This document shows positions 1 through 9,851 of a stretch of 64,000 nt of DNA, in pieces. This DNA comes from Neoceratodus forsteri (taxonomy: Eukaryota > Chordata > Ceratodontiformes > Ceratodontidae): contig CM057456.1 of assembly GCA_016271365.2 (NCBI GenBank), forward strand, positions 1,396,581,001-1,396,645,000, given 5' to 3'. The stretch's first letter is position 1. Every line of letters starts with the position of its first letter. Position numbers and translations under genes: made by a program. The notes under the pieces are model-generated. The model was not told the origin of the DNA and made no database searches. It saw only the letters and a program-made list of their open reading frames with translations.

Positions 1-29
1 GTGCGGGACCAGGGTAGGGCGGTGGCGAA

Positions 30-225
30 GCAGCAGCTCCAGACGGCTCTGGATCTGGGCGACTCCTGTGCCAGATCGGTGGCAGCATGATGTGCACGCC
101 GCAGGCGTGGCTGAGTTATCCTCCTTCTCTTTGGAAACCCAGCACGAGTTGGCGGACATCCCCTTCTTGGGGACTGACCTTTTCGGCCCTGGGTGGAGGA
201 TACATCCATGGGCCCGAGAAGTCTG
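30..225 (+). pseudogene. DIRS gag-like remnant
   Basis: Across frames the translation gives pieces such as LDLGDSCARSVAA, then LETQHELADIPFLGTDLFG. They resemble the conserved DIRS gag segment, in which an alpha-helical 'D..AR..AS' block precedes a 'PFDG..LFG' block just upstream of pol. A frameshift separates the two pieces. The same two blocks occur in the better preserved element at about 6000-6170. No open frame longer than about 80 residues survives. Confidence 0.45.
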
Positions 226-689
226 ATGCCACTCCGGAGTCGGTCACTCTCGCCCACGGGGTCAAGGGCAGCCGTCAGCCTTTGCGTAAGTCCCTTTGCC
301 CCCTGAGCCCTGGGGCCCCCCCTGGCCCAGCATGAGGGCCAGCAGGCATGCGCTGGGTGGCCTGTTGCCAAACCAGCATCTTCCTCCAAAAGGAAGCGGG
401 GAGGCAGGAAACTGAGGGGCTCTTCGGCTCCTTCCCCCTCTAAGCCTGCTCAGTGACGGGCCAAGGGGCATTGCCCCGGCCCCGTCGTCCCAGCCCGGGT
501 TTCCCCGTGGGGGGACGGCTCCGCACCTCGTTGGAGGTATTTAGGGTGGATCTGTCGCAAGTTGCGAGCGGTTCCCTTTTTGAGCTGTTGCCCCACGGGG
601 ATCTTGAGTTCACTGCCCCTGTGTCGGTCGTTCGACATGCCTGGCTCTCTAGTTAGAGATGATCAGGAAGGCTGTGGACCCCCCCCCCC

Positions 690-1010
690 CATTCAGCTCT
701 GGGTTCGCGTCCAGGTATTCCTGGTCTCATACGGACGGGGGCTTGCGCCCATTCTCCCGGACGCCTGGATGGTCTCTCTTCTGCAGACATCCCATCCTCA
801 GAACGTGGCGTGTAGCTGTTTTCCTGGTCTCCAGGATGTACCTACTCCTCATTCCGTCCGTTTTTGGGGAGGCTCCACCCCTTCTTGCGGGGGAGCTCCT
901 TACGAGTTCCTAGCACTTCCTTGCTCAGCAGTCTCTGCGACATGGAAGGGTCCGGATGTCACCCCACCCGGAAGGCAGACTGGTCTCCCGTTTTCGGGAG
1001 CCAAGTGAGA
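690..1010 (+). pseudogene. DIRS reverse transcriptase remnant (N-terminal part)
   Basis: From about 700 the frame reads GFASRYSWSHTDGGLRPF and then RHPILRTWRVAVFLVSRMY. This parallels the DIRS RT stretch where a G-[FY]-Y-S-R-Y-F block is followed by D-G-G-L-R-P-I and the F-R-M block. The catalytic YxDD box is not recognisable downstream, so the RT is heavily eroded. The assignment depends on the flanking gag and RNase H remnants being in the right order. Confidence 0.4.
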
Positions 1011-1289
1011 ACTCGTATCTTAGCGGTGAAGCTTCTTCGGGACTAAGCGCGACTTTGAGTCTGAGCTCGGCTCTGGGCGAACAGGGCCGAGGTTCTTCCT
1101 CCTTTGCCGGTCGGGTTGGCCAGGAAATTACGTCCTGCCAGGACCTCCTGGGCCTCAGGGCGGCCTTCCCTTAGTGGGAGGGGCCAGCCAGAGGTCACAA
1201 CGCTGCGTCCCGTGGACCAGTTCGTGACTTACAGCCCAGGAGTTAGGAGAACGCTCCCTTGGACCATTCTAACCTCGGCAGGAGAATAT

Positions 1290-1660
1290 CCTGCTTGTTC
1301 GCCCTGAGTTGCCGGTCTTCTCCGACCGATGCTTCTCGGATGGGTGGGGTGCCCATCTTGGGGAATACAGAGTGTGACGCCTCTGGTCCTCTTGCGAGTC
1401 CCGATGTCTTTCCTGCTCGCTGGAGACAGACAGTCCGCTTAGCCAGCACCGCTCGCTCCGCTTGTACGGGGTCTACCAGTCTAAGTCCAAGTAGGACTGT
1501 TCCAAGACCATGTGCTACCTACTCCGCCAGGTTCGGTCTATTCCCTTGTCTCGGTGCAAGGAGGTTCTCCGCATTGGACGGTTGCGCAGTCGAGGCTTCC
1601 CAGCCATTTGATGGCAGGAGCCCGATTCCCTGGCTGCTGCCCTGAGCCGGGCATAGGCTG
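1290..1660 (+). pseudogene. DIRS RNase H remnant
   Basis: In the frame through about 1318-1370 the translation reads FSDRCFSDGWGAHLGEYRV, matching the DIRS RNase H motif 'TDAS..GWGAHLG' with the first aspartate region degraded. A later piece ending DSLAAALSRA near 1650 corresponds to the 'N..AD.LSR' end of this domain. Several stops interrupt it. The companion element has the same motif as TTDASGQGWGSHLG. Confidence 0.5.
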
Positions 1661-1689
1661 CGCCTCATGAGTGTCTCCCCTGCCGGAGG

Positions 1690-3000
1690 TAGCACAGGAT
1701 TTTCTCCCTCTTCCCTCCGGGGAGAATACCAGGCCGAGACTGTTTTTTGCCCACCCCTCAGCAAGGCTTGCTGCAGGGGATGCCATCGGGGCCAACGAAC
1801 CCGGGCCCCTCCGTGCCTCTCCCCCATTTCCCTTGACCTACGGGCAAGGCGAGGAGGACTTGGCGCGGTGTGCTGGTAGCCCCAGCCTGGATTGCCATTT
1901 CTGGTATCCAGCTCTCCTCAGTCTCAGCCCCAGGCTCCCGAGACGGCCTCTAGTCTGCCGGTCCTGTCTTTCCTTTTCAGGGGAAGGTTATCCATCTGGA
2001 CCTTCAATCCCTGCACCTGTAGGCCGTCCCCTGTGCGGCTAGGGGCCAGGCCTAGGGTCTTTCGGCAAGGTCCTCGACCTTCGAGGTGTCCTGCTAAGAA
2101 GTCGGCCAAGATGCTTGTCCTTTGGGAGAAGTTCTCCCTTTTCCGATGATGGGATAGGGCCGTGCCCTTCCCCGTCCCTGGGCAAAGCATTCCGGACCAT
2201 TTGCGGTCCATCCTTAGACCAGGGCTTCGGTCGACGACCCTCTAGGTGCTTCTGCGGGTCACCACTGTCTTCCGGGCGTGGGCCGGAGGGTAGCTGGTGG
2301 TACGGAGAAGGTGGTCTGGCACTTCTAGGCCTCGATCACGCCTCCCCTTTTGGGAAGAGTATCCCCGTTTCTGCGGGATCCTTGCTGGTATGGGCTTAGC
2401 TCATGAGCAAGCCATCCGAACCTTTGCACAGGTGTGATTTCCCCCACCTGTTGTGGAAGAACACCTTCTTGGGGCCACTCCGTCATCCAGAAGGCAGGGA
2501 GAGTTCCAGGCGCTCCTTTAACCTCCCTATCCGGTCTTCCACAGGGACTAGGTTGTCCTGCGCCCAACCCGAAGTTCCTCCGGAGGCGGTGGCGGAGTCT
2601 TCCCTTCGGGGGTATTGCCACTGCCAGGGTTTATCCCCATTCACACCTCGGAGGCCGTATTCAGGTTCCGTGGGAACCGTTTAACGCTCACCTCTTGAGA
2701 GCATAAAGCTAAAGTTCAGGAGAGGTTCGCCAGCTGTTCATCATCTTCGCTGAAGCCGCATCTGGCAGATTGCAGCCCAGTGGAAGACAAGCGGGCGGGC
2801 ATGGAGCCTCCCAGAGGGATAAGCGCTCTTTTTTACCCATCCTTCCACTGCATCGGTGGCTGCTTCCAAGGACTCTCCAGTCCAGGATATCCGCAGGGCT
2901 TCTGCCCGGAAGCAGACTTACCGTTCCACTTCCACATCGACCTTGGGTCGCGCCGGGGTGCTGGTCGGGGCCTCGGTTCTCCAGTCTTTCTACCTAAGTA
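1690..3000 (+). pseudogene. DIRS methyltransferase-like and tyrosine recombinase remnant
   Basis: Around 1850-2020 the fragments GVLVAPAW and HLDLQSLHL match the 'LVAP.WP...W' and 'HLDL.SLHL.AW' blocks that end the methyltransferase-like domain and lead into the recombinase in DIRS elements. Around 2850-2990 the pieces DSPVQDIRRASARK and GRAGVLVGASVLQSF match the end of the recombinase, where a 'V..ICRAA.W' helix precedes the active-site tyrosine. The catalytic H-x-x-R and tyrosine are not visible in frame. Between the two, translation is scrambled. Confidence 0.5.
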
Positions 3001-3052
3001 GGGGTGTGCGCCTTGCCTCCCTCCTCCCGGAGAACTGCTAGGAGTCTGCCAA

Positions 3053-3131
3053 TAAGTGTGGATGAACAACATATCCATGTTCCTAGAAATACACCTGTAA
3101 CAGGAGTTCTAGGAATGGTATATGTTGTTCA
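3053..3131. repeat. Internal complementary region of the first DIRS element
   Basis: This segment is self-complementary. It reads GTGGATGAACAACATAT on the left and ATATGTTGTTCATCCA on the right, around the core ACCTGTAACAGGAGTTC. The right half is the reverse complement of the element's right end (3296-3345). In DIRS elements a short region joins complements of both termini and is thought to template end completion during circular-intermediate replication. The left half predicts the sequence of the missing left end. Confidence 0.65.
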
Positions 3132-3345
3132 TCCATATTCTCGGCTCCCGGCTTTGTGCTAGCCACCTGGCTTCCAGCTGGCTAGAATCTGGAAGGCCAT
3201 GGGGTGGAGCCGATAGTTTTACCACCCGGGTGGGTGGGAGGAGCCAGCTTGAAGACCTTCCGGCAAGATTTAAAGCGGCAAGGGACCTGCCAATAAGTGT
3301 GGATGAACAACATATACCATTCCTAGAACTCCTGTTACAGGTGAG
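3132..3345 (+). repeat. Right terminal repeat of the first DIRS element
   Basis: This is the non-coding end of the element, closing with AATAAGTGTGGATGAACAAC and CTCCTGTTACAGGTGAG. Its final ~50 bp recur inverted at 3078-3131. It should match, inverted, the left end lying before the window. Confidence 0.55.
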
Positions 3346-3608
3346 TAACCTGTATTTTAGTGATTGTGATATTGAGTCCTTATTCATGCAGGTCCCTTTA
3401 GAAATTTAATTAACAGAATAGTGAAGATATTTTGAACCCTACTTTTCATGTCAGCCCACTTCTGATGCAGTACATGGCCCCGTCAGGACATGACCTGCAC
3501 GTCAACCCCTTATGAGGAAGGGCTCCCCAGCCTGTCACAAGGTGTCTCCTGTGCGACACAGCACTGCATAGTACCTTCCCAGGCTTGGAGCAGTGTCTGC
3601 ACTATTCC
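3346..3608. other. Unassigned spacer
   Basis: I see no coding or repeat signal until the minisatellite, apart from a short stretch from about 3540 that looks like a partial minisatellite unit. Confidence 0.4.
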
Positions 3609-4150
3609 TGCTAGCTCCCACCTCCCCATATTTCTTGTTCCCCTCGGTGACAGTGTTATATAGCCCACCCCTTTCCCCTCCAGCGACCTCCCCTTTTCTC
3701 CTAAACCCATTTTTGTGCCCCAAGCTCCAGCTAATCCATATCACCACTTTCCACCCATTTCACTGTACCTGCATTGTTCACCTGCTGCAGTGGTTCCTAG
3801 CTCCCTTCCCCCCACCTATGTTCTCCCCATCTCCGCTGCATTAGTACTTGGCCATACACACCTCTGTCTGTCCTGTGGTCTCCAAACACTGCTGCCCTCT
3901 GCAACAGTATGTTCATCCTACACTCTGCCTCACTTCAGTAATCTATCCTTGTCTGCTTTCACTGTGCTGCCATGTTCAGTCTAGCTCCCAGCTCCCCATA
4001 TTTCTGACTCCCCTCAGCGGCAGTAGTATGTAGCCCCTGCCCTCTTCCCCTCCAGTGGCCTCCCCTTTTCTCACAGCTCACTTTGCTGCCCCAGTCTCCA
4101 GCCAGTCCCCATTACTGTTTTCCACCCATTTCACTATGCCTCAATATTGG
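3609..4150. repeat. ~185-bp minisatellite, three imperfect units
   Basis: The phrase CTAGCTCCC recurs at about 3610, 3806 and 3981. Units 1 and 3 share long blocks such as CTCCCCATATTTCT, CCCTCCAG and TTTCCACCCATTTCACT. The middle unit is more divergent. The pyrimidine-rich array abuts the left end of the DIRS element at 4174. Confidence 0.6.
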
Positions 4151-4173
4151 TCATCGGATGGAGTAGTGCCCAG

Positions 4174-4356
4174 ATCTTACTTCGAGATTCACTCTTGCAG
4201 CAGGTAACACATTTAGGACTAAGTCATCGGGTGCCAGAACCCCACAGAAAACCTCTAGCTAGCAGTATCCAGCTGGGGACCACCCCCGACATCACCCCAC
4301 CCCTGACGTCACATACGGTATAAAAGGAGGGTTCCCCCAACCCATCTCCAGTTCTT
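4174..4356 (+). repeat. Left inverted terminal repeat with TATA-like promoter
   Basis: It matches 9655-9851 in reverse complement, including GTTACCTGCTGCAA/TTGCAGCAGGTAAC, CTAGCTAGCAGTATCCA and TATAAAAGG. A TATAAAA box lies at 4319-4325, about 160 bp upstream of the likely gag start at 4480, which suggests that transcription starts inside the repeat. A CRE-like TGACGTCA is at 4304-4311. The mirrored repeat carries the same TATA box on the minus strand near 9674. Confidence 0.75.
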
Positions 4357-4479
4357 TTCCTGCCTTTGACCGTGCAAGTCAGACCTCTGCAAACTCCTTC
4401 AGCTTGTCAGCCACCCTTTTTCTCGCTACCCGCGTTTTCTTATTTTCAACAAAAAAACAGTGGTGTTTTGATTTATTGC

Positions 4480-6280
4480 ATGTCATCGTCTTCTCCTACT
4501 TCTTCCATGGAGTGGCAGCAGTCAAAGTGTGCGTGCGGGAAGCCGATTCACCTTAAGGATGGCCATTCGGCCTGCCTTTTCTGCCTAGGCCAGGACCACA
4601 ACATTGAAGCCTGCCAGCACTGCCAAGACTTTAACCAATGCATCAGGCTGTGCTGCCAGAAGACCTTCGAAGCCTTCTTGCTTTCCAAAAGATTATCTGA
4701 AATGGAGAAGGAGCTTCACCATAAGAGTTCGTCATCCTCTCCAGCCTCATCTTCTTCTTTTCATGAAGGGAAAAAATCGAGCAACGAACACAAGCACCTG
4801 GAAAAACATCAGGAGAGACCCTGGGCAGAAGACTGCTCCAGGTCCCTGAAGAAGTCTGCGACTGCTCCAGGATCATCTCCCCGTGGGGGATGTCCTCCAC
4901 TGGACTACTGGTGACCAAACCTCCCTCCCTAATCTCAGTAGTGGGAGAAGGTTCCTCGTGGCACAGGAGTTCTTCCTCCACCTCTCAGCCACTTAAGCTT
5001 GGGCCCATTATCACTGCAGGCTCTAAGCCAAGTGGGTTGGCTGGTGGATCTTTGGGTGGCAGGCCTTAGTCTGTTGCTCTCCCGGCCAGGGTGTCCACTG
5101 AGTCTCGCCCGACGTCAAGGGCTGATGCCTCCGGGTGACACCTGGGATCAACACCCTCTTCCCCCGTGAAAGGGAGGCATTCTTCCCATTTTGGAGCCAG
5201 CTTCCCTTCTCAGGTGACTCCACCCAGGCGGCTGCTGGCCCAGTCTCTGGCCTGGCCTCAGCCTACGCCGGTCCCCTCCACGCCGGTTTCCCTGGCGCCT
5301 CCTCGGGTGACCCCATCGCCGGATATTGCGACGTTGCTGGCTATGCCTGATGCCCTCCCCCAGCCAACACCCATGTTTCCAGCACACGATGACCGGACGC
5401 GGGATCCAGTTTATCAGCCAGATGGAACCGACCCCCTGGGTCTGATGCCAGGTAACCCAGTTCACCCTGCACCGACCGAGTTGCCTCAACGCGATGACCA
5501 GATGCTGGGGCCATCTAAACCTTACCCTCCGATGGAAGATGTGCCAGCTCCACCACAGGGCCTAAATGAGATTTTTTTGGCCTGGTGAGCCTTTTTCAAG
5601 GACGAACAGGTGCCCGGAGCCCCCTCAGCCAATCCCCCAGAAACCGCCTCCGGACAAGCCTCCAGTCCGACCACCTACCCCCCTCTCCTGGGGGGCCATT
5701 CTGATGCTGGATGAGGGTGATAAACCTCTTCGCCAGGGCTGGCCACAGAAGCATCCACATTCACCCTGCCCTTCCCAGACTTGGGGAATTCGGACGGATA
5801 CACCTCCTCTGGCTCCAGTTGAGGGGATTCGGACCTGCTGTCAGAGCTGGAGGGTGGAAAAGACCTTCCTTGCTCACACGGTTCAATACCAAAATGCCCT
5901 GTGGGTTGTGGAGGTGACCCAGGCTATACCAGACTGCCCAGGCTGAACTGAACTAATGGCGATTCTGAAGTCAGGCTCTGACGTCGGTAACCACATCCTC
6001 CAGGCATCCTATGACACTGTGGACTCAGCCGGCAGAGTCGCTGCTTCGGATGTTTGTATCCGGTGGTACTCCTGGCTGTGAGTGTCCGGGTTTGCAGTGG
6101 ACGTGCAATCCAAGATCATGGATGCCCCTTTCAGAGGACTGGTTCTCCTCAGTGAGGATTCACAGAACATTATCACCCAGTTGCAAGAATCTGGTAAAGC
6201 TTTTAGATCTGTACATATGATGTACAAATCTCAGCCAAATTGGAATTCCATGCAGCCCTTTCAGAGGAATGCCAGATGAC
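4480..6280 (+). pseudogene. DIRS gag-like gene, broken
   Basis: From the ATG at 4480 a 144-codon frame stays open to 4914. It opens with a cysteine-rich segment: CACGKP, then DGHSACLFCLGQDH, then C-x2-C, as in DIRS gag proteins. A serine-rich stretch (SSSSSPASSSS) follows. The frame is then lost, but at about 5990-6200 the conserved C-terminal gag block returns as SYDTVDSAGRVAASDVCIRW and then VQSKIMDAPFRGLVLLSED. Residues between are proline-rich and frame-shifted. Its likely role is nucleocapsid-like RNA packaging, by family analogy. An ATG further upstream in the same frame is not required, because the leader there looks non-coding. Confidence 0.65.
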
Positions 6281-6639
6281 AATCTAGAGGACAGCTTCAG
6301 GCTTCAAGCGAAGGGCCTCCACTCCTGCCTCCGGTGGTTTAGCCCCTTGGACTCCCAGAACCTCCCAGTCTGCGCTTCCCTTCCCCCTCAGCCTGACTCG
6401 CTGCCCGACCCCAGCAGACGCCTTGGGGGTGGTGGGGGGGGGTCGCTTTTCCTTGCACACCGAAGGTTGGCATTGAATAACCACCAATTGGTGGGTTCTG
6501 CAGCTTGTCAAGAGAGGACAAACTCTTGAGTTCGCCGAGATTCCTCCAGACAATCCTCCAGTTCAGTCCCATTACTCCCAGGCACACAGCGTTCTCATTG
6601 AGGAAAAAATCCAGGCTGTTCTGCAAAAGTGAGCCATAG

Positions 6640-7180
6640 AGCTGGTTCCACCACCACAACAAGGGAAAGGGTTTTACTCCCACTTCTTCCTAGTGCCAAA
6701 GAGAACTGGGGACCTGCGTCCAATCTTAAACCTCAGCTGCCTGAACCAGTATATCGAATACAAAAAGTTCAGGATGGTCACCCTGATAGGACTGCTGTCT
6801 CAGCTCCGTCAGGGGGATTGGTTATGCTCCCTGCACATGCAGGACACATGCCTCCATATTCTGATTTTCCAACCACACAGGAGGTTCCTTCGCTTCCAAT
6901 TCCAGAGGCGTCACTATCAGTTCAGGACTCTGCCTTTCGGCCTGTCCTCGGCACCCAGAGTGTTCACAAAATGCCTTGCAGTGGTGGCCACAGTTCTCAG
7001 GAGGCAGGGACATTGTGTCTCCCCCTACTTCGACGATTGGCCCCTAACCACTCCCATCAGGGACTGGCTACTGTGCACCATGCAGGCCACTTTCCACCTG
7101 TTTCAGGACTTTGGGATCACTTCGAATCTCACAAAGTCCTCCCTTTGGCCAAGTCAGCGGCAACAATACATGGGGTGATT
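6640..7180 (+). pseudogene. DIRS reverse transcriptase, largely open
   Basis: From about 6655 the translation reads GKGFYSHFFLVPKRTGDLRP, the classic DIRS entry into RT. It continues with LPFGLSSAPRVFTKCLAV and the catalytic box YFDDWP. Most DIRS RTs have YLDDW, so the Phe is a conservative change and the two aspartates are retained. One stop lies just before the block (6632). The frame ends near 7180 where a +1/-1 shift is needed to continue. The enzyme would copy the element RNA to cDNA. Confidence 0.75.
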
Positions 7181-7443
7181 TTGGACACAGCCCAAGGCAA
7201 GGCCTTTCTCCCCAAAACCAAGCCTAACACCTCCAGGCTCATGCATGACAGCTCTCCTCAGCTCATCAGACCTCGGCCAGGAATGTCCTCAGGCTCCTGG
7301 GGCACATGGAAGCCACCATTGCTGTGGTTCCTCTGGCCAGGATCTACATGAGGACAATCCAGTGGAACCTGAGAGTTTAATGGCAAAAAAGGTCAGACGA
7401 CCTGGACCAACCAGTCCTGGTATCCAATCCAGTCAAACAAGTC

Positions 7444-7935
7444 TTGCTTTGGTGGTTGAATTCCTCCAACCGGTCCAATGGAGTTTGTCTCTGGAAAGAG
7501 GCTCCCAGACAGATCCTGACTACGGATGCCTCAGGCCAAGGTTGGGGATCTCATCTGGGAGATCGACAGACACAGGGGTCCTGGGAACCGCATGGGCTTC
7601 ATCTCCGTATTAATATTTTGGAGATAATGGCAGTCCTGTATGCCCTTCAGGCCTTTCAGACAGTCCTGCTGTCGGGTCCCCTGTTGATACAAGCCAACAA
7701 CATGTCAGTCATATTTTACATCAACAAGCAAGGAAGAACTCATTCTTACCCCGTCTGCAGGGAAGCCATGTGAGTGTGGGCATGGGCAGTGGACCATCAC
7801 TTGGACTTATCAGCAGTCCACGTCCTGGGTGTTCAAAACACCCTAGCCGACAGTCTAAGTCAGTTCTGGTCCAGGGCTCACGAATGGGAGCTTCATCCTT
7901 CAGTGGCAGAGGCTGTCTTCGACATGATTGGGTCA
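7444..7935 (+). pseudogene. DIRS RNase H domain
   Basis: The frame contains TTDASGQGWGSHLG, then INILEIMAVLYALQAF, then VIFYINKQGRTHS, and after one in-frame stop at 7771-7773 it continues VHVLGVQNTLADSLSQFWS. These are the D, E, D and final D blocks of RNase H as arranged in DIRS pol. The domain would degrade RNA in RNA-DNA hybrids during reverse transcription. One stop codon separates it into two open parts. Confidence 0.75.
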
Positions 7936-8305
7936 TCCAGAACTAGATCTGTTTGCCTCCCCATCCAACACAAAACTGCCCAGTTTTTGCTCGCTAGATC
8001 TAGGGCATGTTTTTTTCTGGTGAGACACGTTGTCCCTCTCCTGGACAGGGAGATTCCTTTATGCGTTTCCTCCATTCCCTCTGCTTCAGCAGGTTCTCCT
8101 CAAGCTCCAGTCAGAGGGTGCAGAGATGATCTTGGTGGCACCATTCTGGCCACGTCAAATTTGGTTCCCGCTGCTACAGCAACTTGCTATGGAACCTCTG
8201 GTTTCCCTGCCTCTTCGATCAGACTTGCTTTCTCAGGAACAGGGAACCCTGGTCCATCTGGATCTTAGATCTCTGCATCTCCATGCATGGCTCCTGCAGA
8301 CCTAG
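7930..8305 (+). pseudogene. DIRS methyltransferase-like domain remnant
   Basis: In one frame (8030-8305) the translation reads LYAFPPFPLLQQVLLKLQ, then MILVAPFWPRQIWFPLLQQL and HLDLRSLHLHAW. This is the end of the adenine-methyltransferase-like domain typical of DIRS, in which 'FPPFPL' resembles the DPPY-type motif region. The first part is in another frame, so a frameshift lies near 8030. Enzymatic activity of this domain is unproven in the family. Confidence 0.65.
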
Positions 8306-8319
8306 CTGTTTCCAGATTT

Positions 8320-9346
8320 GGGGTGTCACCCAGTGTAGCAGACGTCCTAGTAGCAGCTAGAAAACCCTCTACTAGGGCAACCTACACTACTAAATGGAAG
8401 CGGTTCTGTGTTTGAGCCTCCACTCGGCTTCTGGACCCGTTCTCCTGTCCGGTGAACTCGGTATTAGAGTACCTCCTCTCCTTATCTGATGCAGGACTCA
8501 GTTGCTCTTCACTTAAGGTGCACTTGTCTGCCATTTTGGCCTACCATGTGTCTATTGCGGGCAAGACTATTGCCCAGCTGGACCTTTCCCGTACCTTTCT
8601 ATTGGGGCATTTTGCCCTTGAAGTCTCTCATCGGGGATCTTGTCCCACCATGGGATCTTTTATTTGTTCTTGAAAAGCTCACATTGCCTCCCTTCAAACC
8701 TGCCTCGAGTTGCAAGCTACATCTTCTGTGTGGAAGGCATTATTTTTTGTTGCCATTACTTCTGCTCAAAGGATTTCTAAGCTTCAGGCTCTGATCTGTA
8801 AGGAGCTTTATTTGGTTTTTCACAAGGGTGTCCTTGCAAACTAATCTTAAGTTTCTTCCGAAGGTGGTGTCAGAGTTGACTTTGAATCAGAACATCCACC
8901 TTCCATTGTATTACCCAGAGTACTCGAACCATAGGGAGATATTACTATATACTCTGGATGTCCTCAGGGTGCTTCATTATTACTTGGAGTGCAGCCATCC
9001 TACTCGAAAATCTGATCAGTTGTTTGTTTCTTTCGCCCTCCGCATGGCTGGGGCTCCTGTTTCTAAGCAGTGTTTTTCTAAACAGTGTTTATCCAAACGT
9101 TTGGTTAATTGCATTGCTTTTTGCTACAAACAGCACGACAAACCCTTACCAGGTTCGGTTAAGGGCCATTCTACCAGGGGCATGGCTGCTTCCTTTGCCT
9201 CACTGAAAAATGTGTCCGCTGCTAACATTTGCGCAGCAGCCACTTCAAGCTCTGTCCACACCTTTGTGAAGCACTACAGTTTGGATGTTGCTTCTCACTG
9301 CAGAGCAGGCTTTGGACTTGCAGTCCTTCAGGGCCTTCTGTCCTAA
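8320..9346 (+). pseudogene. DIRS tyrosine recombinase, broken
   Basis: The C-terminal half is open from 8828 to 9346 and contains LVNCIAFCYKQHDKPLP, then GHSTRGMAASFASLKNVS with the H-x-x-R of tyrosine recombinases. ICAAATSSSVHTFVKHYSLD follows, whose final Tyr fits the nucleophile position. The N-terminal half (8320-8820) is in other frames and interrupted. A small local duplication is visible in the linker (SKQCFSKQCLSK, about 9061-9098). The protein would integrate the circular double-stranded DNA intermediate. Confidence 0.75.
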
Positions 9347-9412
9347 TTTCTTCAGAAGACTTCTGCCTCCACCCTTCTGACTGGGGTCTCTCCAATACTG
9401 CTTGGGACTCTG

Positions 9413-9530
9413 TACTAAAGGTGTTACCTGCTGCAAGAGTGAATCTCAAAGTAAGATAGTACAGTTACATAAGAATTTACCATAACAGTAGATCTTTGAG
9501 AGGAGCTCTTGCAGCAGGTACTGTATTTCC
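9413..9530. repeat. Internal complementary region of the DIRS element
   Basis: The left half (GTTACCTGCTGCAAGAGTG onward, through AAGTAAGAT) is the reverse complement of the element's left end at 4174-4208. The right half (AGTACAGTTA through GTAGATCTTTGAGAGGAGC) is the reverse complement of its right end at 9790-9851. The junction of the two halves at about 9458 therefore marks the ends of the element. Confidence 0.8.
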
Positions 9531-9654
9531 CTCCCTCCTCCTCCCTGGTAGTTGCTTCTCCATCTCAGATACCTTTATTTTCTCTTTTAGAGGAATCTCC
9601 TCAGTTCTCCATTTTTACCAACTTGCCAGGGTCTCCTGCGGGAGAACTGGGGAT

Positions 9655-9851
9655 GGGTTGGGGGACCACACCTTTTATACCATACATGACGGGGGCGGGG
9701 CAACATCAGGGGCAGTCCCCCGTTGGATACTGCTAGCTAGAAGTTTTCTGTGGGGTCCTGGCGCCTGACAGCTTAGTCCTAAAGATGTTACCTGCTGCAA
9801 CAGTTCCTCTCGAAGATCTACTGTTACGGTAAGTTCTTACCTAACTGTACT
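9655..9851 (-). repeat. Right inverted terminal repeat
   Basis: This is the reverse complement of the left repeat with scattered substitutions, including CTGCTAGCTAGAAG and GGACTAAGC in complement. A minus-strand TATA box lies near 9674. Confidence 0.75.

Larger units (their letters stand above)
1..3345 (+). mobile_element. Decayed DIRS-type retrotransposon, 5' end outside window
   Basis: This is a GC-rich remnant of a DIRS-type element, a retrotransposon that integrates with a tyrosine recombinase and not an integrase. No frame stays open, but pieces in shifting + frames follow DIRS order: gag-like (30-225), reverse transcriptase (690-1010), RNase H (1290-1660), methyltransferase-like and tyrosine recombinase (1690-3000). 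These are followed by an internal complementary region and a terminal repeat ending near the motif CCTGTTACAGGTGAGTAACC around 3333-3350. The many frameshifts mean it is long dead. The family call rests on domain order plus the terminal architecture; the subfamily differs from the element at 4174-9851, whose termini have other sequences. The left end lies before position 1. Confidence 0.72.
4174..9851 (+). mobile_element. Near-complete DIRS-type tyrosine-recombinase retrotransposon
   Basis: All structural hallmarks of a DIRS element are present: inverted terminal repeats of about 180-200 bp (4174-4356 and 9655-9851), an internal complementary region (9413-9530) joining complements of both ends, and the order gag, RT, RNase H, methyltransferase-like domain, tyrosine recombinase. 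Every gene carries stops or frameshifts, so this copy cannot act alone, yet long open segments survive (RT 162 codons, recombinase about 170 codons). It is therefore much younger than the copy at 1-3345. Boundaries are set by what the internal complementary region duplicates: it starts complementing the left end at ATCTTACTTCGAG and the right end at TAACTGTACT. Confidence 0.85.

Noticed and set aside
1..3345. Many overlapping GC-rich frames as separate genes
   Set aside because: They are shadows of a frameshifted DIRS element in GC-rich DNA.
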